A DNA stretch of 64,000 nucleotides. Source: Blepharisma japonicum. Its lineage: Eukaryota; Ciliophora; Heterotrichea; Heterotrichida; Blepharismidae. Both the position numbers and the translations under genes were made by a program. The number at the start of each line of letters is the position of its first letter. Within the stretch, counting starts at the first letter, position 1. Below the pieces are notes generated by a model, which searched no databases, had not been told where the DNA came from, and was given only the letters and a program-made list of their open reading frames with translations. The stretch covers positions 248,001 through 312,000 of the forward strand of contig CATKHK010000016.1 in NCBI GenBank assembly GCA_949751835.1, given 5' to 3'. This document shows positions 1-9,259 of the stretch, one piece after another.

Positions 1-28
1 GCCATTTTAATTAGTCATATAGAAAGAC

Positions 29-602
29 TAAGCTAGAAAATTTCAGATCTTGTGATAGCTAATGCTTTGACTTTATTCCCACAGACTCTTTTTCAGTGTT
101 GCTCGATTTTAAAGTCTATCATCAGATGATAATTAAATAGACCTCATGCTTTGTAAAAAGTTAAAATTGAGGTAGGGGTCAAATCTCTCCACTACTATTA
201 AAATTATTCCAGTTGAACTTTTGAGCTAATCGAGTTTTTACTTAGAAAACAACTTAACTTTATTTAATTGTCTAAAATTAAGATTACTTCACAGCTAGAA
301 TTTGAAAAAAGTCTCATTCTAAGCAGAAGCTCTCTCTATTTTCTGTTAGCGTATAAATGGCGAAAGTTTCGGTATCAGTGGATGACAAAGAGAGCAATCA
401 AATAGAGATTGAATCGGCATCTTCCAAATTAGATAACAATTTCTCTAATGAAATACCTTTAGAGGTCAATAGACACCGACCGGACCATAAAATAAAGGTT
501 CAGTTGACTTGGGAAAATATCAGCTATGCCATAGAGAAGAGGAACGAGATAAGTGCAATTCTAAAAGGAGTATCAGGAGTTGCTAATTTTGGAGAGCTCT
601 TA
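29..602 (+). repeat. Tandem duplication, upstream copy
   Basis: This is the first copy of a direct tandem repeat of about 570 bp; the second copy follows at once (603-1172). The two are near identical, differing by scattered substitutions and one- or two-base indels. The unit covers about 325 bp of upstream flank plus the first 80 or so codons of the ABCG transporter gene. The junction is visible at 591-610, where the coding sequence runs straight back into the flank sequence that also occurs at about 29-36. The high identity of the non-coding part points to a recent event. Confidence 0.93.
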
Positions 603-608
603 AGCTAG
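357..608 (+). pseudogene. Truncated 5' copy of the ABCG transporter gene
   Basis: This 83-codon frame has the same start context and almost the same protein as the first 80 residues of the intact transporter at 927-2828. Visible differences are R for Q after NRH, E for K in LTWxN, and F for P in VANxGEL. It ends with TAG at the repeat junction, before the Walker A motif, so it cannot make an ATPase. It carries a full copy of the putative promoter and could be transcribed as a short decoy message. It is best read as a by-product of the tandem duplication. Confidence 0.85.
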
Positions 609-1172
609 AGAATTCTGATCTTATGATAGCTAATGCTTTGATTTTATTCTCATAGACTTTTTTAGTGTTGCTCGATTTTAAAGTCTATCATCAGATGATA
701 AGTAAATAGACCTCATGCTTTGTAAAAAGTTAAAATATAAGGCAGGGGTCAAATCTCTCCACTACTATTAAAATTATTCCAGTTGAACTTTTTAGATAGT
801 TGAGTTTTTACTTAGAAAACAACTTAACTTTATTTAATTGTCTAAAATTAAGATTACTTCACAGCTAGAATTTGAAAAAAGTCTCATTCTTAGCAGAAAC
901 TCTCTCTATTTTCTGTTAGCGTATAAATGGCGAAAGTTTCGGTATCAGTGGATGACAAAGAGAGCAATCAAATAGAGATTGAATCGGCATCCTCCAAATT
1001 AGATAACAATTTCTCTAATGAAATACCTTTAGAGGTCAATAGACACCAACCGGACCATAAAATAAAGGTTCAGTTGACTTGGAAAAATATCAGCTATGCC
1101 ATAGAGAAGAGGAACGAGATAAGTGCAATTCTAAAAGGAGTATCAGGAGTTGCTAACCCTGGAGAGCTCTTA
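603..1172 (+). repeat. Tandem duplication, downstream copy
   Basis: Second copy of the 570 bp unit described for 29-602. Its 3' end runs on into the intact transporter gene, so it supplies the real start codon and the immediate upstream region of that gene. Confidence 0.92.
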
Positions 1173-2828
1173 GCAATAATGGGATCTTCAGGAGCTGGGA
1201 AAACAACTCTCTTAAATATCCTTGCTGGGCGACTTAAAAGTGTTGGAGAAATTAAGATTAATGGGACTGTCGCCATAAATGGCACCAACATAAAAGACAT
1301 TAACTTTGGCTACTATTCAGCCTATGTGACACAAGAAGACATACTATTGCCGACTTTAACGCCAAGAGAGTCTTTACTTTTCTCTTCCAAATTGAGATTG
1401 CCAGGGTCTCATGAAGACCATGTACAAAGAGTGGAAAAAATTCTTGAAGACTTAAGACTCACAAGAGTGGCTGAAAATGTGATTGGAAGTGTCACTAGTA
1501 AAGGATTATCGGGAGGTGAAAGGAAAAGAGTTTGTATTGGAATCGAACTTATCACAGAGCCTCTCATTTTAATTCTTGATGAACCCACATCAGGACTTGA
1601 CAGCCATACAGCTGAAATTGTGGTTGACTTATTATTACAGCAAGCAAGAAAAGGCAGAACAGTTATAACAACCATTCATCAGCCAAGCTCGGGAGTCTTT
1701 AATAAATTTGATAGGCTTGTTTTGATGAGTGAAGGAAATATAGTTTATCAAGGACAGGCTTGTGAATCTCGAAAATATTTTGCCGAACTAGGCTACAAGT
1801 GCCCAAAATTGATGAATCCAGCTGATTATTTCATGAGACTTCTGCATGTAGTTGATAGGAGAAATTTATCAAAAGAAGAGAGAGAAAAATTAAAAATTTT
1901 AGTAGAAGAATACTCCTCAAAAAAACATGAAAAGCAAGCTATTGCTCCAAATGAACTTGAGCATCTAGTTAACAAAACCTTTAAAAGGCCTTCAACTGTT
2001 TATGAGCAGTTTTGGCTTTTACTTAAAAGAGCCAACATAAACTCAAGGAGAAATCCTATTTTTGGAAGAGTCAAATATTTGCAAGTCATAATGTTAGCAG
2101 CTCTTCTAGATTTAATCTACAATAACATTGGAACAAGCTACAGCTCTATTCAAGATAGGAATGGAGTCTTGTTTGTACTTACAATGACAGCTGCAACATT
2201 TGGCAACCAAAATGCTTGTTTGTCATTTCCAAGTGAGCTGCCTCTTTTCTTAAAAGAATCGAAGCAAGGATTATATAGCACAATTTCATATTATATTGCA
2301 AAGACAATAGCTGAGCTTCCAAATTTAATCATAGCAATCTTTTTGCAAAGTATCATTTTGTATTGGGCGGTTGGATTAAATGACTATGATGCCAGCAAAT
2401 TTTTCATTTTTTATGCAGCTTTACTTATTTTAAATATCTGTGGTACAGGAATTGGGTATATAGTAGGTGCATTGTTTCATACAGAAACAGCTGCAATGGC
2501 TGCAGGCCCTCTTTTTGTAATTCCATTTCTTCTTTTCGCCGGGCAATTTGTAAATGTTGAGAGAATTCCTATTGCTTTTCGATGGGTGCAGTATATTTCC
2601 CCTTTTAAATATGGTTTTGAAGCTTTGAGCATAAATGAGTACACAGATTTAAATTTACCTTGCCAAAGTTGTGATTCGGATGATTGTACTAAATGTGATC
2701 CTATCAGTGACCTTGGATTTCATGAAACTTTAGCAGAGAGTTTTTATTATAACATTATTATTGTGATTATTGTAAGAGTTATAGCTTATTTGCTATTGTG
2801 GAATACAGCATCAAGAGCAAAAAGATAA
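927..2828 (+). CDS. ABCG-type half transporter
   Basis: A 633-residue ABC transporter of the ABCG/White type, a half transporter with the nucleotide-binding domain before the membrane domain, which acts as a dimer to export lipids or other hydrophobic compounds. The NBD lies at about residues 50-300: Walker A GSSGAGKTT near 86-94, signature LSGGERKR near 194, and Walker B with D-loop LILDEPTSGLD near 215. The membrane domain (about 370-630) has around six hydrophobic segments and a Cys-rich extracellular loop near the end (CQSCDSDDCTKCD), as is usual before the last TM helix of this family. The frame is unbroken and ends with TAA. The substrate cannot be told from sequence. The 5' end has been tandemly duplicated (29-1172). 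Confidence 0.95.
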   Translation: MAKVSVSVDDKESNQIEIESASSKLDNNFSNEIPLEVNRHQPDHKIKVQLTWKNISYAIEKRNEISAILKGVSGVANPGELLAIMGSSGAGKTTLLNILAGRLKSVGEIKINGTVAINGTNIKDINFGYYSAYVTQEDILLPTLTPRESLLFSSKLRLPGSHEDHVQRVEKILEDLRLTRVAENVIGSVTSKGLSGGERKRVCIGIELITEPLILILDEPTSGLDSHTAEIVVDLLLQQARKGRTVITTIHQPSSGVFNKFDRLVLMSEGNIVYQGQACESRKYFAELGYKCPKLMNPADYFMRLLHVVDRRNLSKEEREKLKILVEEYSSKKHEKQAIAPNELEHLVNKTFKRPSTVYEQFWLLLKRANINSRRNPIFGRVKYLQVIMLAALLDLIYNNIGTSYSSIQDRNGVLFVLTMTAATFGNQNACLSFPSELPLFLKESKQGLYSTISYYIAKTIAELPNLIIAIFLQSIILYWAVGLNDYDASKFFIFYAALLILNICGTGIGYIVGALFHTETAAMAAGPLFVIPFLLFAGQFVNVERIPIAFRWVQYISPFKYGFEALSINEYTDLNLPCQSCDSDDCTKCDPISDLGFHETLAESFYYNIIIVIIVRVIAYLLLWNTASRAKR

Positions 2829-3463
2829 TTCAATAATAATAAAATTATTTATTTTGTTCTAAAATCCCATAATTTTTTGATCAGTTCATATAAGTTTTAT
2901 ATACTAATTGATTGTTGGTCCAGTAAAATGGGTGATAACCACTAATAATATATATTAATCGAAAGATGATAAATTGGACCAATTTAGTAAAGTTATTAAA
3001 ATAATCAATAGTAGTGGATTTTGCCTCAAATAATTTTCGTTAAAGAATTAAAGTCAAAACTAAAGATGAAACTGAGGATATGCTTCTAAACTTTTATTTT
3101 GGGTAAGGCCTGGATCTTAGCATCTATTATTATGATTATTAAATAAGCCGCGAAATTATTCTTAAAAATATTAAATTGTGCTATCCGCTGATTTATAATT
3201 ATTTGAATTGCTAATAATATAATCAAGCTGTTTGAGATAGAAAATCTTTTATTCCATTTTATTGAACTTAAAGTTTAGTAAATGGTTATTTATAAGTAAA
3301 TTTTATATATAAGGTTGCTTAGAAAAATCTAACTCTTTTTCTTTCTCTTATTTAATCATCTATAGCTTGAGTAATCTATTTTGTTAGAGATACAGAAGTA
3401 TAAAATTGATTTATTAGTAAACAAATTTACTGAGCGAAAGAGCTGACTAAGTTACTTTATTTA
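2829..3463. other. Intergenic, AT-rich
   Basis: About 630 bp of very AT-rich sequence between the transporter and the convergent phosphatase-like gene. I see no open frame of useful length on either strand and no RNA gene. A weak inverted pair (ttggtcc near 2914, ggaccaa near 2975) is probably chance. Confidence 0.6.
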
Positions 3464-3943
3464 TTAAAATATGAAACACTTTTTAATTTCAATGTCTTGA
3501 AATTTTCTTTTTTGTCGGCTCAGTACAAAATTTTGATATTCTCTTAGTTGGCTGATAATCTCTGGGTTTTGTTTTATGCATGGATGCTTATTCTTGACGA
3601 ATTCAAATGCCTGGGCAAAAGTTGAGGATTTGTAAGACATGATATAGGCTATGATAAATGCTGGAGCCAAATATTCACCATTTTCACAGCAAACTAGAAT
3701 GTTTTTATTGGATTTAAGTACAGATTTGATATAATCATTACATGGAGAAAAATATTTGCTAATGCTTAAGTAGCAGTCAGTGTCGATTCTTATAGTCTTC
3801 CATATGGCTCTAGATTTTTCAGCGCCAGTTGTTTCATTTCCTATATATAAAACATGAGTTATTTTGTGTGAGTCAAATAATTTTCGATCTCTTATAGCCT
3901 CATGATTCCCAAGAAAGAGCCCTTTGGAGACTTCACTTATCAT
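3464..3943 (-). CDS. Dual-specificity phosphatase-like protein, probably inactive
   Basis: A 159-residue protein with the fold pattern of a small dual-specificity phosphatase: the start SEVSKGLFLGN, a central ITHVLYIGN strand, and a helix after the P-loop (AFIIAYIMSYKSSTFAQAF). The catalytic signature HCxxGxxRS is changed: the loop reads VCCENGEYLAP, with Cys for the His and Leu where the phosphate-binding Arg should be. From knowledge of the family, loss of that Arg abolishes catalysis, so this looks like a STYX-type pseudophosphatase that may bind phosphoproteins. An intact relative lies at 39668-40150. The frame is unbroken and ends with TAA. Confidence 0.72.
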   Translation of the reverse strand: MISEVSKGLFLGNHEAIRDRKLFDSHKITHVLYIGNETTGAEKSRAIWKTIRIDTDCYLSISKYFSPCNDYIKSVLKSNKNILVCCENGEYLAPAFIIAYIMSYKSSTFAQAFEFVKNKHPCIKQNPEIISQLREYQNFVLSRQKRKFQDIEIKKCFIF

Positions 3944-4223
3944 TATTTAATTATTTACTTATATATATGCTAAAAATAATTCTCATTTATATTAATGCTA
4001 ATTAATTAAAAAATAAAGACTGATACTAGCTAATATTGAAAACTTGTAAACTTAAATGACAAGTACAAAATTATGAGCTTACCCAATAATTGACATTTAT
4101 TTTGTGTTTAAATAATAAAAATTCCTATATCTATCAGTGAGAAACCAAAATATAGATTATGGGTGATATATAAAAGCATTATCATATGCTTTAATTTAAT
4201 ATATGAGTAAATAAAACATTAAA

Positions 4224-5048
4224 ATGGAGGATAAAGTAGAACTCCCTCAGAAACGTGAACGTCTCCAACCAAAGAAGGCAGATTTCAGAATGAGAGCTCA
4301 CTGCAATCCTCTTAGCGATTCAAATTGGCCCTTGTAATTTTGAAGCAGCCCTATGTCTCCAAGCCACGTTGACTGAAGTTTATTTTTCGAGCAAAATGAT
4401 CATATCTACTGCAACAGTAAAACTTATTCAGCAATTGAGCATCCTCTCTATTTCTCTACAATTAAACTTCCTCCTCCTTCTCAGCCAGTAGAAATTGCTG
4501 ATATTGGCTGCGGATATGGAGGACTGCTTTTTGCATTAAGTAAAATAATGCCAAATACTCGCATGCTCGGCATGGAAATCCGTAACAAAGTCACAAACTA
4601 CGTTGCCCAGAAAATTTGAGCATCCAGAATAGAAACCAATGAAGTAAATTTTACATAGTTTTGAAACATTGGCGTCCTTCGTGCAAATGCAATGAAACAA
4701 ATCACAAATTATTTTCCTAAATCTTCTTTGACAAAATTATTCTTCTGTTTCCCAGACCCTCACTTCAAGAAATCAGTTCATCGGCGAAGAATTGTGCACA
4801 GGAATTTATTATCTGAATACGCCTATGTCCTTAAATCTGGAGGGAAAATATATGCTATCACCGATGTATTACAGCTGCACGAATGGCATTTAGACCAATT
4901 CAAGCAGCATCCTTTATATAAAGAAGTTCCTCAAGAAGAAATAGAAGCAGACCCATGCGTCACTGCTATGATAAATGAAACAGAAGAGGGAAAAAAGGTG
5001 GAAAGAAATAAAGGCAAAAAATATTATTGCGTTTATCAGAGGATTTAG
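4224..5048 (+). CDS. METTL1: tRNA (guanine-N7)-methyltransferase
   Basis: Homologue of METTL1/Trm8, which uses S-adenosylmethionine to methylate G46 of tRNAs with a WDR4-type partner. Two 15-nt introns (4334-4348, 4644-4658) are removed to give about 264 residues. In order: RAHCNPLSD (family RAHSNP), VDWSLFF, the SAM-binding motif ADIGCGYGGLLF, GMEIRNKV, LRANAMK, and the active-site segment FFCFPDPHFKK, then EYAYVLKSGGKIYAITDV and EEGKKVERNKGK. Trp in VDWS (TGA, 4374-4376) matches the family MDWS, and further Trp-TGA codons lie at 4617-4619 and 4662-4664. The stop is TAG. Without the introns and the alternative code only the 3' part would be seen as open. Confidence 0.96.
4334..4348 (+). other. 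15-nt intron, METTL1 intron 1
   Basis: gtaattttgaagcag. It interrupts a codon after its second base (phase 2). Removing it joins two halves of the conserved N-terminal region; leaving it in puts TAA in frame at once. Confidence 0.9.
4644..4658 (+). other. 15-nt intron, METTL1 intron 2
   Basis: gtaaattttacatag. Phase 0; its own last three bases form an in-frame TAG if retained. Splicing links the SAM-binding half to the LRANAMK and FPDPHFK half in the correct family order. Confidence 0.93.
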
Positions 5049-5087
5049 GTAATAAAAAGTCTCTTTTATCATTAATTATATATTTAG

Positions 5088-5756
5088 ATGGAGAGCGATT
5101 GGGATCGAGTGAAGAGTCAAATAGCTCATATGCTTGATAGCAGGATTGCTCCAATAGAGCAAGAACTTGAACAGCAACGTGCATTGGTAAGTCAGCTTAC
5201 TCAAGTAATCCAAACTCTGACAGGAGCTCTTGATATATCCCCGCCTCAATCACTTGTCAAACCTGCTGAGAGGGTAGCGCCAAGCCCACCACCTGCAGTT
5301 GTTGAAAATCACGAACATCAGCAGCCAGAACATAGTGAAGACCAAGCTCAAGAAGCTCCAAAGGAAGCAGAAAAAATTGCAGAAGATGCTGAACCTCCAA
5401 AAAGTGAAGAAGAACATAAAGAAGAGGAAAAGCATGAAGAACCGCATGAAGAAAAACATGAAGAGGTTCATGAAGAGGTTCATGAAGAGGCCCATGAAGA
5501 GGCTCATGAAGAGGCTCATGAAGAAGTCCATGCTGCTGAAACTGAAGAGCCAAAAATTGAAGAAAAACCTACAGAATCTATTGAGCCAGAGACTAAGCAT
5601 GAAGAAGTCAAAGCGGAGGAAAAACCAAAAGAGGCTCATAAAGAAGTTCATAAAGAGGAAAAGAAAAAGCTTCCAGCTCCAAAAGGGAAAGTTGAAGCCC
5701 ATGCGAAAAAAGTTGAGGAAGAGAAAAAAACTATTAAAAAGGTAGGCAAAAAATAA
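5088..5756 (+). CDS. Acidic His/Glu/Lys repeat protein
   Basis: A 222-residue protein I cannot assign. Residues 1-45 look like a short amphipathic coiled coil (IEQELEQQRALVSQL). The rest is low complexity: Pro-rich around 50-70, then Glu/Lys/His-rich with a run of HEE(V/A/K/P) tetrapeptide repeats at about 116-148, and a basic tail ending KKVGKK. No signal peptide or membrane segment. It begins only 39 bp after the METTL1 stop, so its promoter must be very short or overlap that gene. Ends with TAA. The antisense strand is also open here, but only because of the repeat. Confidence 0.8.
   Translation: MESDWDRVKSQIAHMLDSRIAPIEQELEQQRALVSQLTQVIQTLTGALDISPPQSLVKPAERVAPSPPPAVVENHEHQQPEHSEDQAQEAPKEAEKIAEDAEPPKSEEEHKEEEKHEEPHEEKHEEVHEEVHEEAHEEAHEEAHEEVHAAETEEPKIEEKPTESIEPETKHEEVKAEEKPKEAHKEVHKEEKKKLPAPKGKVEAHAKKVEEEKKTIKKVGKK
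5433..5532 (+). repeat. 12-bp coding tandem repeat
   Basis: About eight imperfect copies of a 12-bp unit of the form catgaagaggyt, coding for His-Glu-Glu-Val/Ala. Some neighbouring units are identical at the DNA level, which suggests recent slippage or unequal exchange inside the gene. Confidence 0.85.
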
Positions 5757-6024
5757 ATTAAGCTAACTAAAATAAAATATATTTACTTTTGCTTTTCACC
5801 TAAGTATCGTAACCAAGCAGATATATACAACAGTAAATATAATTATAAGCATTTAAAATAGATAACTTGCAGAATTAGAAATATATGTTGTCTATGAAAT
5901 TCATTTAAGGAACAAAACTTAATATGTATCTTTCAAAGATATTTGTTTTTTTTATGATTATCTGGCAATCTATAAAACTCAAAATATCAATTATAAATTA
6001 ATTGCATTCAGAATTTAAGAAAAA

Positions 6025-7275
6025 ATGTCAATAGAATATGCACCAGCTTGGTCAATGCCTGGAAGGCAATCTGTAAAACGCCTTAATGAAGTTCCAGGTC
6101 CAGGATCATATTCACCAAAAGATCAGCTTGATTCTCCAAATTACAAAATTGGGACCAGCTCAAGATCTAACTTAACCAAGCCCAATAACATTTCTCCTGG
6201 ACCTGGAACTTATAATCCTTTGCTTGACACAAGTATCAACAAATCCCAAAAATTTAGCAGAAGCGTTCGAAAATTTTTAGTTTCTAATAACATTGCTCCA
6301 GGACCTGGTGCCTATGATAATAAAAACATAATTGGAGAAGGTCCTCATTTTTCAATGCTTGGCCGTTTAATCAGATCAGCTTCTAACCAAAGTTTGCCAG
6401 GCCCTGGCCAGTATAATTTAAACACTTATGAAAAATTTATTCCTCGTGCTCCTGGATATTCTATGGGATCTTCAAAGAGAGGCGAAAAACTGTCAAAATC
6501 CAATGGAAGTATACCTGGGCCTGGGACTTATGACAATAAATCTTCTGCTATAGATGGCCCTCGTTGGAAATTTGGAAATGAAACAAGAAGTCATAATACA
6601 AAAAGTTTGAATCCAGGACCTGGAACTTACAATTTTGGAAGTTCTTTGGATAGTAAAGGATTTAGCATTTCAGGACGTGGAGGAGAAGGCAAAGAAAGGT
6701 CTGTCACGCCTGGACCTGGAGCTTATGATATAAAAGTAGGAGCAGAATCTCCACAATACAGTGTAGGGAAATCAAATAGAGGCGTATACAATAATACTCT
6801 TAAGAAATTTATACCAGGGCCAGGTGCTTATAATCCTGCACATACAGAGCCAAACTTTGCATCAGTTTTTGGGTCAAGTAAGCGCAAAGCTTTAAGCACA
6901 ACTCTAAATAATCCAGGACCTGGGGCCTATTCTTTATCTAATCAGCCTGATGGGCCTGTTTATACAATTAAAGGAAAATACAAAAGCAAAAATTCTGATT
7001 TTGTGCCAGGTCCAGGACAATATAACCCTCAAAAACGAGACAAATCACCTTCCTATTCAGTCAGTCGAGCTAACCGAGGCCATATCACCCATTCCAAGAA
7101 CGAAGTCCCAGGTCCAGGCACTTACAACTCAAACAACTCAGACCGAGCTCCAGGATGGGGATTTGGGAGTGACCGTTGGAAAAAGAGATCATTCCTTGCA
7201 TCTCCAGGGCCAGGCTACTATGACATCGGAACAACCATAGGACAATTACCTTCATATGCATTATCTAAAAGATAA
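6025..7275 (+). CDS. PGPG-repeat (SHIPPO/ODF3-like) ciliary protein
   Basis: A 416-residue protein made almost wholly of about 33-residue repeats, each ending in the motif PGPGxY; I count twelve (PGPGSY, PGPGTY, PGPGAY, PGPGQY, PGPGYY and so on). This is the sperm-tail PG-rich repeat of ODF3/SHIPPO/CIMAP proteins, which line or bind axonemal and cortical microtubules. Between motifs are short Ser/Arg/Lys-rich stretches with aromatic residues (YSMGSSKRGEK, YSVGKSNRG). No membrane segment. Single exon, TAA stop, tail to tail with the Tousled-like kinase gene only 19 bp away. Confidence 0.93.
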   Translation: MSIEYAPAWSMPGRQSVKRLNEVPGPGSYSPKDQLDSPNYKIGTSSRSNLTKPNNISPGPGTYNPLLDTSINKSQKFSRSVRKFLVSNNIAPGPGAYDNKNIIGEGPHFSMLGRLIRSASNQSLPGPGQYNLNTYEKFIPRAPGYSMGSSKRGEKLSKSNGSIPGPGTYDNKSSAIDGPRWKFGNETRSHNTKSLNPGPGTYNFGSSLDSKGFSISGRGGEGKERSVTPGPGAYDIKVGAESPQYSVGKSNRGVYNNTLKKFIPGPGAYNPAHTEPNFASVFGSSKRKALSTTLNNPGPGAYSLSNQPDGPVYTIKGKYKSKNSDFVPGPGQYNPQKRDKSPSYSVSRANRGHITHSKNEVPGPGTYNSNNSDRAPGWGFGSDRWKKRSFLASPGPGYYDIGTTIGQLPSYALSKR

Positions 7276-7294
7276 GTAATTTATAGCAAATTAT

Positions 7295-9259
7295 TTATTT
7301 TTTGCCACTAAGATAAGGAGAACTGCAAGCTTCAAGTACATCAAAACGTTCATCTTGGTTATATTCAAGACATTTTCTTATAAATTCTTTACATTCATTT
7401 GAAACAACTGGTTTGTTTGGAAACGCCACCCCAGACGAGTTTACTATGACTTGGTCTTTAAATACTGATTCTTGACTCATGCCTTGGCCAAAAGGTTTTA
7501 CTCCATATAATAGTTCGTAAAAAATAACTCCAGCGCTCCAGACATCTACCTTTGAAGAAATAAGAGGTGGAAGTTGGCCTCGCTGGTGGCACTCAGGGGC
7601 TTGGTACCATATAGTTCCTGCTCCTTGACTTGTTAGCTCCGTATTCGTCTTATTTGGGTCCATTACCTTAGAAAGGCCAAAATCAGTTATTTTTACTTCT
7701 CCATTGTTTAATAAAATATTGGAAGGCTTGAGATCATAATGAATAATCTTTTCTGGCTGGTCATTCAGGTATTTTAGGCCTGTAAAAAGCTGCTGCATTA
7801 TAATTTTCGCTTCTTTTTCTGTTAAGTTGTTATGCTTTTTCAGGTACATTGACAAGTCTTCTCCTGGACAATACTCGAGAATTGTGCAAAAGCAATTGTT
7901 GTCAATCTCTAGAGTGTCAAAATGTTTTACAATGCGAGTGTGGTTAAGCTCGCGGTGGATTTGGTTTTCTCTTAATGCGTGCTTTATATAGTTTGCCTTT
8001 ATAGCTTCGCTCCATACTGGATTAAGCTGATGGAACTTAATTGCTATATAAGTGTGCTCGAATAGGTCATACGCTTTATACACCTCAGAGTACCCTCCTT
8101 TTCCTAGTAACGACAGTAATAAATATCTTTTATGAAGCACAGGCCATGCTTCGTACTCACTCGTTGTTTTTGAATATTTCGCGTTTTCTTCTTCAGTTAC
8201 TCTTTTGCACTCTTGGACGTATATACATTTCTCAACCTCCAGCCTTTCAAGCTTGTCTTTTAGTTCGCTTTCTTCTCTTGTTAATAAAGCTAGTTTTAGT
8301 GGTAAAGTTGCAAGTAAGTCTTCATCAAGCTTTTTCGATTGCTTTTTTTGTTTTTCTACCGTTTCCTTTTGGCTGCTGACTGAAATCAGTCTTTCTTTGG
8401 TCTCTAAGATTTCTTTGCCGTCTTCCCAAGTTTCAATGAACTTAGCTCCTATTCTTGCCATAGTGACTTTTCCAAGTCTGAAAGAGTCAGTGAAGAGCTT
8501 TTCTTTGAGCTCTTTTCTCTTTTTTTCTTCTAATTGCTTCATTGTTTTTATTAAAGCTGCTTTCCCTTTGTCAGCTGATTGTACAATTTTTTTGGTATCT
8601 TCACTAAGTGTCTTGTATTCTTGGTCTTTTAGCTCTAATTGATGCTTATAATTAGAGATTAAGGCATCTTTGCATTGGATTGTCTTGTTTAGTTCTTGGA
8701 CAGTCCCTTCCAGCTGTTTCATGTCTTGTTGCATTTTGGCAATTTTTTGGCTCAATGAATTGACCAATGTGGGAACAATGAATTCAGAGCAGCTGTCGTT
8801 TTTGAAGAAATCGGAGACTTCGTTTGGATTCGAGACAATGTCCATGCCTAATGATCTTGAATTTTCTTGATCAACTGACAATTCATCACTTTGGCGCCTT
8901 TTTGATCCGCTGAAGCTCCCTTTTTTCTTTAGATTCCCAAACGAATAATCAGAGAAGTCGTTAGATCTTGAACGCTTTGCAGATTCAGTAGGAATGGCTT
9001 CAGAGCTCGCGTAACCTCTTGATGCCTAAATAGTAAGTAACAATTGATATTTTTTCCTTACATTTTTTTGAGATGAAGAGTCGAAAAAGTTTGTCATCGA
9101 TGACTGATCAGAAGTCTGAGATTTTTCAGACTGAGGACTCCCAGGTTTCAAAGGAGAAAGCGGGCCTGTGAGCCGAGCCTCTAAGTTGACAAGCCGATGG
9201 TTTACGAAAGATAAACAATCATCTAAGTGGCTGTCGCTATTTGATACGAGTGCTTGCAT
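7295..9259 (-). CDS. TLK: Tousled-like kinase
   Basis: A 642-residue Ser/Thr kinase of the Tousled-like family, nuclear kinases that act on the histone chaperone ASF1 in chromatin assembly. The first 66 codons lie in exon 1 (9062-9259), followed by a 36-nt intron and one long exon. The N-terminal third is Ser-rich with basic, possible nuclear-localisation patches (SAKRSRS, SGSKRRQ); the middle is a long coiled coil; the kinase domain occupies about 365-640. Visible motifs are GKGGYSEVYKA, IAIKFHQLN, the TLK-type HYDLKPSN, ITDFGLSKVMD and LTSQGAGTIWY. All catalytic residues are present. Stop TAA. The ATG at 9257-9259 is preferred because its exon joins the kinase frame through a good splice pair. 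Confidence 0.94.
9026..9061 (-). other. 36-nt intron of the Tousled-like kinase gene
   Basis: Starts gtaagg and ends ttactatttag on the minus strand. It is longer than every other intron seen here (15-16 nt) but keeps the GTAA start and an A six bases from the 3' end. Phase 0; it ends in an in-frame TAG if retained. Shorter splice choices do not restore the kinase frame. Confidence 0.75.

Noticed and set aside
2910-2980. Short inverted repeat as a transposon end or terminator.
   Set aside because: Only seven bases match, in very AT-rich DNA, with no target-site duplication or coding remnant nearby.
5250-5702. Long antisense frame rich in Phe and Met opposite the acidic repeat protein.
   Set aside because: It is the mirror of Glu/Lys/His codons in a low-complexity region and has no independent features.
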